From positions 1-57,030 of the forward strand of contig CALUZW010000015.1 of NCBI GenBank assembly GCA_944325415.1: DNA of 57,030 bases. The letters run 5' to 3'. Below the pieces are notes generated by a model. The model was not told where the DNA came from, did not search any database, and saw nothing but the letters and a program-made list of their open reading frames with translations. The position numbers were made by a program, and so were the translations under genes. The stretch is from an uncultured Bacteroidales bacterium (GTDB lineage Bacteria > Bacteroidota > Bacteroidia > Bacteroidales > UBA11471). Below, piece by piece: positions 41,381 to 49,999 of this stretch. How positions within the stretch are numbered: position 1 is the first letter of the stretch; each line of letters starts with the position of its first letter.

Positions 41381-44191
41381 ATGAAACACATTATTCTTAG
41401 GCGGAAATCCCGTGCAAGGATGTTTGCGCTGGCTTTCCTTTTTTGTGCCCTTGTACCACTCCGGGCACAAGTGAGTTACGATACGCTCCGATGGTGGAAT
41501 CTGGCCAAGTACGAGGCCGAAACACTCTCCAATCTTGCGGCCGATACCAAGAACTGGAATCCCATGTACAAGAGCGGTACTTTGCAGCGGTATGCCAACA
41601 AGGTCGAGACCGATGGTCTGCCGCTGAAAGCCAACGGTGTGATTATTGCCGAGACAGAAGGTCTGGTGATAGGTGCCGGTATCAAATCTGGGAATCTGTT
41701 GTTGAGACACAATATGGGTAGCAGTCAGAACGGTATGCAGATGCAGAATATTGCTCCGGTAGGAATCGCCGGGCTGAAAGCCGGACAGCGGGTATTCGTT
41801 ACCATCAAGTCGTCCTCTTCGGCACCGCAAGGAATTGAGTCGGTAACCAATCTTCGCGGTGAATGTGGTTACGATACTTACCCTTCGACCTATTTCAAAA
41901 CCTATAATTTTGAGGTGATTGCCGATGGCGACGTGAGTTGGACAAACAGTGGCGGTGTTGTCGTGCAGAGTGTCGGGGTTCTCGAAGAGAAGGCCGACAC
42001 AAGAGAGCAAACGGCGATGCCCGTCATCTCGGTTGAGGGTAGCCTTGTAACGCTCTCCTGCGCCACCGAAGGCGCACAGATATGGTATTCGCTGGTTGAT
42101 CGCGGAGAGGTCTGGGACTATGCGCTGGCGTATAAGCAGCCGTTCGAGCTGACACGGAGTTGCCGCCTACGGGCTGTGGCTCTGAAAGAGGGTCTTCGTA
42201 GTTCCGATGTGGCCGAGTATATGGCCGAGATTCCGCTGGTAATGCCTTTTGCCGGACGGCCCTGGGTACTCGACCCCGAAGCTCTCGATCGCGGAGCCAT
42301 AGCTACATTCACCGGTACGACATCTAATTATCTGGTCAACTGGCGATGGCTTATCGACGACCCGCGCGATGTCTCTTTCAATGTCTATCGCGATGGAAAG
42401 AAACTCAACGATTCCCCTATTACCGACAAAACCAATTTCCTGGATACGCAAGGTTCGGCACAGAGCATATATACGGTAGAGACTCTCTCTGCCGGTGAGG
42501 TGGTGGAAACTTCTACGGCACTGATGCTCCCGAACGGCTATCTTGATATACCGCTGGACCGTCCTGCCGGTGGAACGACCGAGAGTGGCAGCTTCTACTA
42601 CATTCCTGGCGATTGTATGGTGGCCGATGTCGATGGCGACAAGAGCTATGAAGTCATTATGAAGTGGGACCCTTCCAACCGGAAAGACAACTCCGAGTCG
42701 GGCTACACGGGCAATGTCCTTATCGATGCATACCGCATGGACGGAACCAAACTGTGGCGTATCGACCTGGGTAAGAACATACGGGCCGGAGCGCACTATA
42801 CCCAGCTGATGGTCTATGACCTCGACGGCGACGGATGTGCCGAAGTTGCCTGCAAGACGGCGCCCGGTACAATAGACGGACGGGGAAATTATGTACTGAT
42901 GGGGCAGGACAATCCGCAGGCCGATTATCGGACATCGCTCGGAGGGAAGAGTGGCGTTGTCATCAGTGGTCCCGAGTATCTGACGGTGTTCAGCGGCCTC
43001 ACCGGAGAAGAACTGGCTACGACTGCATACCGTCCCGCACGAGACACCATCTCCAACTGGGGCGACAATTATGGCAACCGCAGCGAACGTTATCTGGCTT
43101 GTGTTGCCTATCTCGACGGTGAGCGGCCCAGCCTGGTGATGGCGCGTGGATATTATACGGCCGCTTTCTTATGGGCAGTCGACTTTGACGGCTCTTCGCT
43201 GCGTACCCGGTGGTTGCACAGCTCGGTGGCCGGTGGTATCGGAGCTTATGGTGAAGGTGCCCACAGCCTGGCCACGGCCGATGTCGACGGCGACGGTCGT
43301 GATGAAATTATTTACGGAGCCTGTGCCCTCGACGACGATGGAACCATTATCTACCGTACCGGCCTCGGACATGGTGATGCCCTGCATGTAGGCGATTTCG
43401 ATCCCGACCGCAACGGTCTCGAAGTGATGATGGTGCATGAAGAGGTGTCGGCCAAGTATGGTGTAGAGATGCACGATGCGTTGACCGGCGAGGTGCTTGT
43501 TGGTAAATTTACGGGAACCGATGTGGGCCGAGGCCTTTGTGCCGACGTAGATGCTGAGGCACGTGGCTGTGAGTATTGGAGTGCCGCAGGCAATGAGGTG
43601 TATGGCTGCGACGGAAGTGTGATTTCGACCAAGCGGCCCACCGTCAATTTCCGTACCTATTGGGACGGCGACTTGCAAGAGGAGACCACCGAGAAAGGGG
43701 TTATTACCAAATGGCGCGGTCGCACACAGAGCGCGACCACACTGGTTGATATGCCCTCTAAATATGGAGCAGGAACAAATGTTATCAAATACACTCCTTG
43801 TCTGCAAGCCGATATTCTCGGCGATTGGCGCGAAGAGCAGATCTATTACGACGAGAAGACGATGAGTCATCTCTGGATATTTTCTACTCCCTACGCCAGC
43901 GATTACAGAGTGCCTACGCTGATGCACGACCATCACTATCGTATGGCAACGGTGTGGCAGACGGCTGCGTATAATCAACCGCCTCATCTGAGCTATTATC
44001 TGCCCGATTATGTCGAGTCATTGACGAGTGGTGTGCAGAGTGTCCCGGATACGGATGTGGAGCGTGAGGTGTTGCGTGTCAACTATTACAATTTGTTGGG
44101 GCAGCAGATCCATCGACCCGAGCGCGGAATTTATATCGAGGAGATTCTCTACACCGACGGCAGTGTGAGCCGGACAAAACGGCTGGACTGA
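41381..44191 (+). CDS. PL11 rhamnogalacturonan lyase with N-terminal accessory domains and a C-terminal tail
   Basis: A 936-residue secreted lyase. Order: signal peptide (to about 30), an uncharacterised beta-rich N-domain (31-200), a chitobiase/FN3-like module (about 210-285, starting MPVISVEGSLVTLSC), and the PL11 beta-propeller (about 290-885). The propeller has calcium-binding loops such as VADVDGDKSYEV, VYDLDGDGCAEV, TADVDGDGRDEI and HVGDFDPDRNG. It cleaves the rhamnose-galacturonate backbone by beta-elimination, leaving ends for GH105. The last 45 residues (VLRVNYYNLLGQQI, then GIYIEEILYTDGSVSRTKR) form a type IX-like tail shared with the GH105 protein at 8946. Monocistronic. Confidence 0.92.
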   Translation: MKHIILRRKSRARMFALAFLFCALVPLRAQVSYDTLRWWNLAKYEAETLSNLAADTKNWNPMYKSGTLQRYANKVETDGLPLKANGVIIAETEGLVIGAGIKSGNLLLRHNMGSSQNGMQMQNIAPVGIAGLKAGQRVFVTIKSSSSAPQGIESVTNLRGECGYDTYPSTYFKTYNFEVIADGDVSWTNSGGVVVQSVGVLEEKADTREQTAMPVISVEGSLVTLSCATEGAQIWYSLVDRGEVWDYALAYKQPFELTRSCRLRAVALKEGLRSSDVAEYMAEIPLVMPFAGRPWVLDPEALDRGAIATFTGTTSNYLVNWRWLIDDPRDVSFNVYRDGKKLNDSPITDKTNFLDTQGSAQSIYTVETLSAGEVVETSTALMLPNGYLDIPLDRPAGGTTESGSFYYIPGDCMVADVDGDKSYEVIMKWDPSNRKDNSESGYTGNVLIDAYRMDGTKLWRIDLGKNIRAGAHYTQLMVYDLDGDGCAEVACKTAPGTIDGRGNYVLMGQDNPQADYRTSLGGKSGVVISGPEYLTVFSGLTGEELATTAYRPARDTISNWGDNYGNRSERYLACVAYLDGERPSLVMARGYYTAAFLWAVDFDGSSLRTRWLHSSVAGGIGAYGEGAHSLATADVDGDGRDEIIYGACALDDDGTIIYRTGLGHGDALHVGDFDPDRNGLEVMMVHEEVSAKYGVEMHDALTGEVLVGKFTGTDVGRGLCADVDAEARGCEYWSAAGNEVYGCDGSVISTKRPTVNFRTYWDGDLQEETTEKGVITKWRGRTQSATTLVDMPSKYGAGTNVIKYTPCLQADILGDWREEQIYYDEKTMSHLWIFSTPYASDYRVPTLMHDHHYRMATVWQTAAYNQPPHLSYYLPDYVESLTSGVQSVPDTDVEREVLRVNYYNLLGQQIHRPERGIYIEEILYTDGSVSRTKRLD

Positions 44192-44237
44192 TCGACCGGT
44201 CTGTAATCCCGAACGGTTGATACGGTCGTAAAAAATG

Positions 44238-44270
44238 GCGGCGCGGGCATTTGCCCGCGCCGCTCTCGTT
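44238..44270. terminator. bidirectional terminator between PL11 and trpB2
   Basis: A perfect 11-bp GC stem (44238-44248 with 44253-44263) with an ATTT loop, T-rich downstream on the plus strand and A-rich on the other side. It ends both convergent genes, so trpB2 is monocistronic. Confidence 0.8.
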
Positions 44271-44288
44271 TTTGGGAGTGTGGGAGGA

Positions 44289-45650
44289 TTAGATGATTTT
44301 TTCGAGTTGGGAAACGTTGCGTGCCACCTCTTCGTCGGTAACCTCATAGTTTTGCAGGTCGTTGGCGATGTACTGGTCGTAGGCGGCCATGTCGATGAGG
44401 CCGTGGCCCGAGAGGTTGAAAAGAATGACTTTTGATTTTCCTTCGAGTTTGGCCTGCTCGGCTTCGCGTATGGCCGTGGCGATGGCGTGCGACGATTCGG
44501 GGGCGGGAATGATGCCTTCGGCCTGTGCAAAAATTGTTGCGGCCTTGAAAGTTTCGAGCTGGGGTATGTCGACAGCCTCCATGAGTCCGTCTTTGCGCAG
44601 CTGGCTTACGATGGAACCGGCTCCATGGTAACGGAGACCTCCGGCGTGAATGTTCGACGGCGAGAAGTTGTGTCCGAGGGTAAACATGGGCAACATCGGT
44701 GTGTATCCGGCTTCGTCGCCGAAGTCGTACTGGAATACGCCACGCGTGAGTTTGGGGCAGGAGGCAGGCTCGGCAGCTATGACGCGTATATCTTTGTTGT
44801 CGACGAGTTTATGCCGCAGGAAGGGGAAGGAGAGTCCCGAGAAGTTGGAACCACCACCGAAGCAGGCAATGACCACATCGGGATATTCGCCTGCCATCTC
44901 CATCTGTTTTTCGGCTTCGAGACCGATGACCGTCTGGTGCAGGGATACGTGGTTGAGTACGCTGCCGAGGGTGTATTTGCAGTTGGGGGTCTGCATGGCC
45001 AACTCTACGGCTTCGGAGATGGCCGTACCCAGGCTACCCTGGTAGTTGGGGTGTTCGGTGAGGATTTTACGTCCGGCCTTGGTACTCATACTGGGCGAGG
45101 CGATGACTTGGGCGCCGAATGTCTGCATGATGGAGCGGCGGTAGGGTTTCTGGTGGTAGCTCACTTTTACCATATACACGGCCAGTTCGAGCCCGAAGGC
45201 TTTGGCGGCAAAGGAGAGGGCTGCACCCCATTGGCCGGCACCCGTTTCGGTGGTAATGTTGGTAACGCCCTCTTTTTTACAATAGTAGGCCTGGGCGATG
45301 GCCGAGTTGAGCTTGTGCGAGCCTACGGGGCTGACGCTTTCGTTCTTGAAGTAGATGTGGGCCGGGGTGTCGAGGTATTTTTCGAGACCGTAGGCGCGTA
45401 CCAGCGGGGTGGGACGCCATATCTTGTACATGTCGCGCACCTGTTCGGGTATCTCTATCCAGGCATCGGTCTGGTTCATCTCCTGGTGCGACAGTTCTTT
45501 GGCAAAGAGCGGATAAAAGTCTTCCTCTTTCATCGGCTGGTGTGTCTGCGGATTGAGAGGAGGCAGCGGTTTGGTCTTCATATCGGCCACGATGTTGTAC
45601 CATGCCGTGGGAATGTCTTTTTCTTGCAGTAAAAATTTTTTCGTGTTCAT
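44289..45650 (-). CDS. trpB: tryptophan synthase beta chain, TrpB2 type
   Basis: A 453-residue PLP enzyme of the TrpB2 subgroup. It has the long N-terminal extension, RPTPLVRAYGLEKYL, the PLP lysine in GSHKLNSA (Lys113), TETGAGQWGAAL and the phosphate-binding CFGGGSNFSG. TrpB2 proteins condense indole with serine or O-phosphoserine, often without a TrpA partner, and are thought to rescue free indole. No trpA or other trp gene is in the window. It is preceded by a leader peptide with two Trp codons and a terminator hairpin, so its expression should respond to charged tRNA-Trp. The product is cytoplasmic. Confidence 0.93.
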   Translation of the reverse strand: MNTKKFLLQEKDIPTAWYNIVADMKTKPLPPLNPQTHQPMKEEDFYPLFAKELSHQEMNQTDAWIEIPEQVRDMYKIWRPTPLVRAYGLEKYLDTPAHIYFKNESVSPVGSHKLNSAIAQAYYCKKEGVTNITTETGAGQWGAALSFAAKAFGLELAVYMVKVSYHQKPYRRSIMQTFGAQVIASPSMSTKAGRKILTEHPNYQGSLGTAISEAVELAMQTPNCKYTLGSVLNHVSLHQTVIGLEAEKQMEMAGEYPDVVIACFGGGSNFSGLSFPFLRHKLVDNKDIRVIAAEPASCPKLTRGVFQYDFGDEAGYTPMLPMFTLGHNFSPSNIHAGGLRYHGAGSIVSQLRKDGLMEAVDIPQLETFKAATIFAQAEGIIPAPESSHAIATAIREAEQAKLEGKSKVILFNLSGHGLIDMAAYDQYIANDLQNYEVTDEEVARNVSQLEKII

Positions 45651-45689
45651 AATTGCTATGTTTATCAGATAAATTTATTCAAATAAAAA

Positions 45690-45722
45690 AAGAAGGTTTG
45701 CCGCGGTCGGACAAACCTTCTT
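45690..45722 (-). terminator. trp attenuator (leader terminator of trpB2)
   Basis: On the minus strand a perfect 11-bp stem (45722-45712 with 45700-45690) with an 11-base loop is followed by a run of seven T. It lies 40 bases upstream of the trpB2 ATG, so it can only stop transcription before the gene. Part of its 5' arm and loop (45704-45718) can instead pair with upstream bases 45740-45746 and 45753-45758, forming an antiterminator. A third arm (45773-45783), overlapping the second Trp codon, can pair with 45740-45749 and release the terminator. Confidence 0.85.
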
Positions 45723-45749
45723 GTTCTTTATTGTATACGAGGTTGTGCC

Positions 45750-45809
45750 TTACGACCGTTGAGAGTGTAAGTGGCGCCAACCTTGCCAATTTCTTGATAG
45801 AAAATTCAT
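45750..45809 (-). CDS. trpL: trp leader peptide, two tryptophan codons
   Basis: A 19-codon frame, MNFLSRNWQGWRHLHSQRS, then TAA. Trp codons are numbers 8 and 11. It starts about 20 bases after the predicted transcript start, with GGAA 6 bases before its ATG. The stop codon lies just past the CGGTCG arm of the antiterminator. A ribosome stalled on the Trp codons would cover the first pairing arm, free the second for antitermination and let trpB2 be made. A ribosome reaching the stop would mask CGGTCG and favour the terminator. The layout matches classical trp operon attenuation. Expression is inferred. Confidence 0.8.
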   Translation of the reverse strand: MNFLSRNWQGWRHLHSQRS

Positions 45810-45833
45810 ACTTTCCGTCTTTTTTATTCGACA

Positions 45834-45864
45834 CAAAAATAGGTGAATTCTATTAATTTTCCAA
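45834..45864 (-). promoter_or_regulatory. promoter of the trp leader and trpB2
   Basis: TATTTTTG (45834-45841) on the minus strand is a full -7 match. TTGG at 45861-45864, 19 bases upstream, fits three of four positions of the -33 box. The leader would be about 178 bases. Confidence 0.65.
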
Positions 45865-45889
45865 CACTTTGTAGGTGAAATTTTTTATT

Positions 45890-47281
45890 TTATGTATTTT
45901 TTTTGTCGACAAGGCTGTTTAGGTAACATTCTATATTGGTGTATTCCTTGCTTAGCGTGTAGGCCGAGGCGTCGTCGGGATTGTGAGGGTCGATGCCGTT
46001 TTGTTTTTCCCAGCGGTCGGGCATGCCGTCGCCGTCACTGTCTTTGCGGGGTTTCCGCGATTTCAGCTTGGGCCAGCCACCGGCATCGTCGGGACTGTCG
46101 ATGATACCCTTCTCGCCGAATGTGCCGAGACCTTTCTTTACTTGCTTGATAACGGCTTTGTCGTAGCTGTCGCGTACACGGCTGCACCCGGCATCGGCCA
46201 GTACGCGCCGGTAGGCGACATCGGGCTCGTCTTCTTCAATAGCTTCGTAGGGGAATGGCGTGTCGACGATGCAGGAGGCCGATTCTTCACCCCGTGCAGG
46301 AATGGCTCCGGAGGCGATGCCTGTGGTCTTTTTCTTGTTTTTGGCCGTGGGAATGTAGGGCTTTCCCGGGCGGTCGCCGATGGCGCTCCGGTTGTCGAGG
46401 GTGGCTTGGGGGTCGCCTTCCATGATGTTGCCGTGTACGTAGTAGCGGCCGGTGCCGTCGTCGGCCACGTCGAGTATGCGGTGGTGCTGCGAGGCGGGGC
46501 CCGGTTTGTAGTAGTTGCCCACGATGTTTATTTCGCCGTGGTGGCCGCCCCCGTATGCGGTCTTGTATCCCCAGTTATAGACGACATTGTTGCGGTAGTC
46601 GACCCACTTTGTACCGTCGACCGAGGCAAAACGTGGGTTGCGGCTGGCATGGTTGGCAAGCAGGTTGTGGTGGAACGTGGCTTTGTATCCGCCCCAGATG
46701 CCGCCGAATCCGTGACTCCCTTTGGTGTGAACCGACTTGTTCAGGCTGTGTGAGATGAGACACCATTGCACGGTGAGATTCTCGGTCTTGTATATCGACA
46801 GACATTCGTCGATGCTCCAACTCGACGACAGATGGTCGAGAATGACATTCTTCTGTCCGTAGCGTCCGCCGCCTATCCCGTCGCTGTCGCGGTGGTAACG
46901 GTCGCCTACCCGCACCCGGAGGTATCGTATGATGACGTTGCTGGCATTGATGATCAGCGGATAGTCTTTCAGGCAGATGCCCGCTCCCGGTGCCGACTGC
47001 CCGGCAATGGTGATGCTGTCGTTGTTGATGCGCAGCGGCGATTTCAATTCGATAGTCCCGTCGACGGCAAAGACCACGATACGTGGCCCCTTCTCTTCGA
47101 TGGCGTTGCGCAGGCTTCCGGGGCCGCTGTCGTTGAGGTTGGTAACATATATGACTTTCCCGTCGCGTCCGCCGGTGGTATATTTTCCGTATCCTTCGGC
47201 GCTCGGGAATGCCAACGATTGTGCATGTGCGGCGACACTTGTAATAATGGGCAACAGAAGGAGCAAAAACAACTTTTTCAT
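45890..47281 (-). CDS. secreted PL1-type pectate lyase with a C-terminal calcium-binding repeat
   Basis: A 463-residue protein with a signal peptide (to about residue 20). A right-handed parallel beta-helix follows, starting FPSAEGYGKYTTGGR and including VTNLNDSGPGSLRNAI, VDGTIEL, DHLSSSWSIDECLSIY and HHNLLANHASRNPRF. These fit the pectate lyase 1 family, where Asp residues bind calcium and the Arg in ASRNPRF-like loops acts as base. Near the C-terminus DSDGDGMPDRWEKQNGIDP is a thrombospondin type-3 calcium repeat. It cuts polygalacturonate by beta-elimination. Third gene of an operon with GH28 and a Sel1 protein. Confidence 0.88.
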   Translation of the reverse strand: MKKLFLLLLLPIITSVAAHAQSLAFPSAEGYGKYTTGGRDGKVIYVTNLNDSGPGSLRNAIEEKGPRIVVFAVDGTIELKSPLRINNDSITIAGQSAPGAGICLKDYPLIINASNVIIRYLRVRVGDRYHRDSDGIGGGRYGQKNVILDHLSSSWSIDECLSIYKTENLTVQWCLISHSLNKSVHTKGSHGFGGIWGGYKATFHHNLLANHASRNPRFASVDGTKWVDYRNNVVYNWGYKTAYGGGHHGEINIVGNYYKPGPASQHHRILDVADDGTGRYYVHGNIMEGDPQATLDNRSAIGDRPGKPYIPTAKNKKKTTGIASGAIPARGEESASCIVDTPFPYEAIEEDEPDVAYRRVLADAGCSRVRDSYDKAVIKQVKKGLGTFGEKGIIDSPDDAGGWPKLKSRKPRKDSDGDGMPDRWEKQNGIDPHNPDDASAYTLSKEYTNIECYLNSLVDKKNT

Positions 47282-47352
47282 AGAAAAGCAAAATAAAAAC
47301 CTGTAAGTGCGAGAGGCTGATGTCTGTGCTTTGCTACGGCAGTCGGTGGTGT

Positions 47353-48153
47353 CTATCTGAGGGTCGATGAAGGTCGTTCTATGCGGCGTACCATATCGCG
47401 GGCCAAGGTAGCGCGCTCACCGTCGAGTCCGTTTTCGAGGGCTTTGTTCAGCCAGTAGGCCGACTGGTTGTTGTCTTGCTCCACACCTTCGCCCGAATAG
47501 TAGCACATGCCGAGAAAGTATTGGGCTTCGGCAAGGTTCTGGTAAGCTGCTTTCCGATACCAGAAGAAGGCTTTGTTGAGGTCTTTTGCCGTGCCCTTTC
47601 CGTCGTAATAGCAAGCTCCGAGAAGGAACTGTGCTTCGGCGAGTCCTTGCTCTGCGGCCCGGGTAAACCAGTACAGGGCGGTGCTGTCGTCGGGGGCGAC
47701 GCCTGTGCCGCTGACGTAGCAGCTACCCAGCTCCTTTTGGGCACCGGCAATGCCTTGCCGGGCAGCTTTCTCAAACCATGCGGCGGCTTGTGCGGCGTTT
47801 TTCTCAACCCCTTTTCCGTCGTAATAGCAGGCTCCGAGAATGTATTGTGCCCCGGCGATACCTTGACGGGCAGCCTTTTCGCACCAGTAAGCGGCTTTTT
47901 TATAGTTGCGTCTGACGCCTCTCTTGAAGTAGTAACATTCTCCCAGCCGGAATTGCGCCTCGGCATTTCCTTGTTCGGCAGCCGGGGTGAAATATTCGAC
48001 AGCGGTTTTGTATTTCTTCTTCTGGTAGGACTTTTCGCCTAAGCGGAAGAGTTCCATGGCCGGCGTTTCGGTCTCCTGGGCCCGTGCCGTCGTATATGGG
48101 AATCCTCCGAGGAGGACGACGAGGCAAAGTGTCAGAATAATATCTTTTTTCAT
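47353..48153 (-). CDS. secreted Sel1-repeat protein
   Basis: A 266-residue protein from the ATG at 48153 (MKKDIILTLCLVV), with a signal peptide to about residue 25. Five Sel1-like repeats follow (about 60-245), each of the form AEAQFxLGxCYYxGxGVxxDxxxAxxWxxKAAxQG. Such solenoids bind proteins and often assemble complexes. It lies between the GH28 gene (12 bases) and the PL1 gene (71 bases), so it may help to organise the pectin enzymes in the periplasm, but this is a guess from position. The frame extends upstream into the GH28 gene, and 48153 is the start that gives a signal peptide. Confidence 0.85.
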   Translation of the reverse strand: MKKDIILTLCLVVLLGGFPYTTARAQETETPAMELFRLGEKSYQKKKYKTAVEYFTPAAEQGNAEAQFRLGECYYFKRGVRRNYKKAAYWCEKAARQGIAGAQYILGACYYDGKGVEKNAAQAAAWFEKAARQGIAGAQKELGSCYVSGTGVAPDDSTALYWFTRAAEQGLAEAQFLLGACYYDGKGTAKDLNKAFFWYRKAAYQNLAEAQYFLGMCYYSGEGVEQDNNQSAYWLNKALENGLDGERATLARDMVRRIERPSSTLR

Positions 48154-48164
48154 GGTCGTGGATT

Positions 48165-49736
48165 TTATTTGAGCAGACATTTCTTGGTTGCGTTGTCGGC
48201 AAACTTTACCGGACACTCTTTTTCTATGGCGATGCGGCTATTGTTGCCTTCGACAACGATGCCTGCCGGTGTTGTGCCGGGCGTCTCTCTCAGTTTCTCG
48301 ACGAGTATGTCGTTGTCGTTGCGCAAGGTGAGTTGGGGCGTTCCCGAGGGATTGATGAGCGTAACGCCGTCGAGAATGGCATCGTCGACCTGCTCGATGA
48401 AGAGCAACGAGCGCGGGTCGGCCTGGCGTACTTCGAGGCACAGGTTCTGTATGCGCAGGCCGCGGGCGTTTTTGATGTAGAGGCCCGAGGCGGGAGCGTC
48501 GGCAAAGATAAGTGTCTCGGGATACTCTTTTTCCCGTGCGGGCAGGTTGCGGTTGAGGGCATGCTCGGCCGAGCCTCCGCCGTCGCATATCAGATGCACG
48601 TTGCTGAGTGTAACGTTCTCGACCGGGTGTCCGTCAAGACCGGTGATGGAGCTTGTAACCAGCCCGTGCATGGTGGCGGTGAGATTGGCGATGTGTATGT
48701 TGCGCAGGGTACCCACCGGCTGGGAGGGGCCGCCGTCGTAGTAGTTGCGTCCACGGTTGGCCAGACGTATGAAGATGGGGGTCATCACACCGTACATGGA
48801 GATGTTGCTGATGTTGAAGTTTTCGAGTAGGGCTCCGTCGACGGTTTCGATGGCCAGTCCGCCCAGGGTGCGGTGGGGCCGGTCGTAGATGGTAGGTTCG
48901 TCGGCCCGACGGAATACACAGTTGGTGATGGTGAAGTTGCGGAATCCACCGTTGGTCTCACTGCCCCATTTCATAGCGTTGCAGTTGGCAGCGATGACGC
49001 AGTTGGCCACCACCACATTTTCGCAGCGGCCCGTGGCGTTGGTCGTTTTGAAACAGATGGCGTCGTCGTCGGTATTGAAATGGCTGTTGACGATGCGCAC
49101 CTGACGGCAGTTGTCGATGTCGATGCCGTCGTTGTTGTAGTTGCCGTGATTATAGACGTCGATGCCGTCGATAAATACATTCTCGCAGTCGAGATAGTGC
49201 TGGGTCCATGCCGGGGAGTTGCGCAGGTGTATGTCGCTCAGGGTAACATTCTTGCAGCTGATGACGCGCAGCAGGTAGGGACGTCGTGTGATGCCCATGA
49301 GCGTCTCGGTTTCGGTGGCGGGATAGTTTTCCAGAGAGCCTTGTCCGTCGATGGTGCCTTGCCCGCATATGGTTATGTTCTCGACCTTCTCGGCAAAGAT
49401 GAGCGAGCGGCTCGAATAGCGCTTGATGTGCGATACATAGCTCGACTCGTGCGACGGGTAGTCGCTCAGCTGTGTGCTGCCCAGCAGGGTGGCACCCCGC
49501 TCGATGTGCAGGGTTACGTTGCTTTTCAGTACGAGGGTACCGCTCAGGTATCGGCCGGGGGTAAGTACGACAGTCTCTCCGCCGCAAGTCGAAGCCGAGT
49601 CGATGGCGGCTTGTATGGCATGGGTGTCGAGGGTGGTTCCGTCGCCTTTGGCGCCGAATGCGCGCACGTCGAGGGTGGCCGATGCATACGGGATTGAGAG
49701 GAGCAGTGTTGCTGCGAAGAATAGAATTTTTTTCAT
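48165..49736 (-). CDS. secreted GH28 polygalacturonase-like glycoside hydrolase
   Basis: A 523-residue protein from ATG 49736 (MKKILFFAATLLLSIPYASA signal peptide). The parallel beta-helix begins with LDVRAFGAKGDGTTLDTHAIQAAID, the standard GH28 opening. The catalytic Asp residues lie in HFNTDDDAICFK (NTD and DD pairs), followed by NAMKWGSETNGGFRN. GH28 enzymes hydrolyse alpha-1,4-galacturonan or the rhamnogalacturonan backbone by inversion. The usual GHG motif between these blocks is not seen, as in some exo-acting or rhamnogalacturonan-type members. First gene of the GH28-Sel1-PL1 operon. Confidence 0.88.
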   Translation of the reverse strand: MKKILFFAATLLLSIPYASATLDVRAFGAKGDGTTLDTHAIQAAIDSASTCGGETVVLTPGRYLSGTLVLKSNVTLHIERGATLLGSTQLSDYPSHESSYVSHIKRYSSRSLIFAEKVENITICGQGTIDGQGSLENYPATETETLMGITRRPYLLRVISCKNVTLSDIHLRNSPAWTQHYLDCENVFIDGIDVYNHGNYNNDGIDIDNCRQVRIVNSHFNTDDDAICFKTTNATGRCENVVVANCVIAANCNAMKWGSETNGGFRNFTITNCVFRRADEPTIYDRPHRTLGGLAIETVDGALLENFNISNISMYGVMTPIFIRLANRGRNYYDGGPSQPVGTLRNIHIANLTATMHGLVTSSITGLDGHPVENVTLSNVHLICDGGGSAEHALNRNLPAREKEYPETLIFADAPASGLYIKNARGLRIQNLCLEVRQADPRSLLFIEQVDDAILDGVTLINPSGTPQLTLRNDNDILVEKLRETPGTTPAGIVVEGNNSRIAIEKECPVKFADNATKKCLLK

Positions 49737-49814
49737 GGTCATGTGTCGGATGTGTAAATAACTCATTGATGATAGCCGGCGTGTGTGGCCGGTCGATTTT
49801 TTGTTTGTGCTTTA

Positions 49815-49822
49815 CAAATGTA
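49815..49822 (-). promoter_or_regulatory. -7 box of the GH28-Sel1-PL1 operon
   Basis: TACATTTG on the minus strand, a full TAnnTTTG match, about 79 bases before the ATG at 49736. A TTTC at 49842-49845 fits three of four positions of the -33 box with the usual spacing. Confidence 0.55.
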
Positions 49823-49942
49823 GGCAGAATATGTGTAAAAGTGAAACTTTTTGGGCCGGTTTGTGTGTCCGTTTCTTGTTTTTTAGGATAAATGGGGCTC
49901 ATGCCGGGTCGGCAGCCCTGCGGTGTGCTGCGGTTCTAATAA

Positions 49943-49975
49943 GAGAAAGCCCCCTTAACCGAAGGGGGCTTTCTC
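49943..49975 (-). terminator. terminator after the CotH-family gene
   Basis: A perfect 14-bp stem (49943-49956 with 49962-49975), loop of 5 bases, then a short T-containing stretch on the minus strand. Confidence 0.75.
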
Positions 49976-49999
49976 GTCGTGTGGTTTTGCTGTATGTGT

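Noticed and set aside
47353..48153. Repeated bases in the Sel1 gene considered as a DNA repeat or CRISPR array
   Set aside because: The periodicity of about 108 bases is protein-level (36-residue Sel1 repeats), with divergent DNA and no constant spacers.
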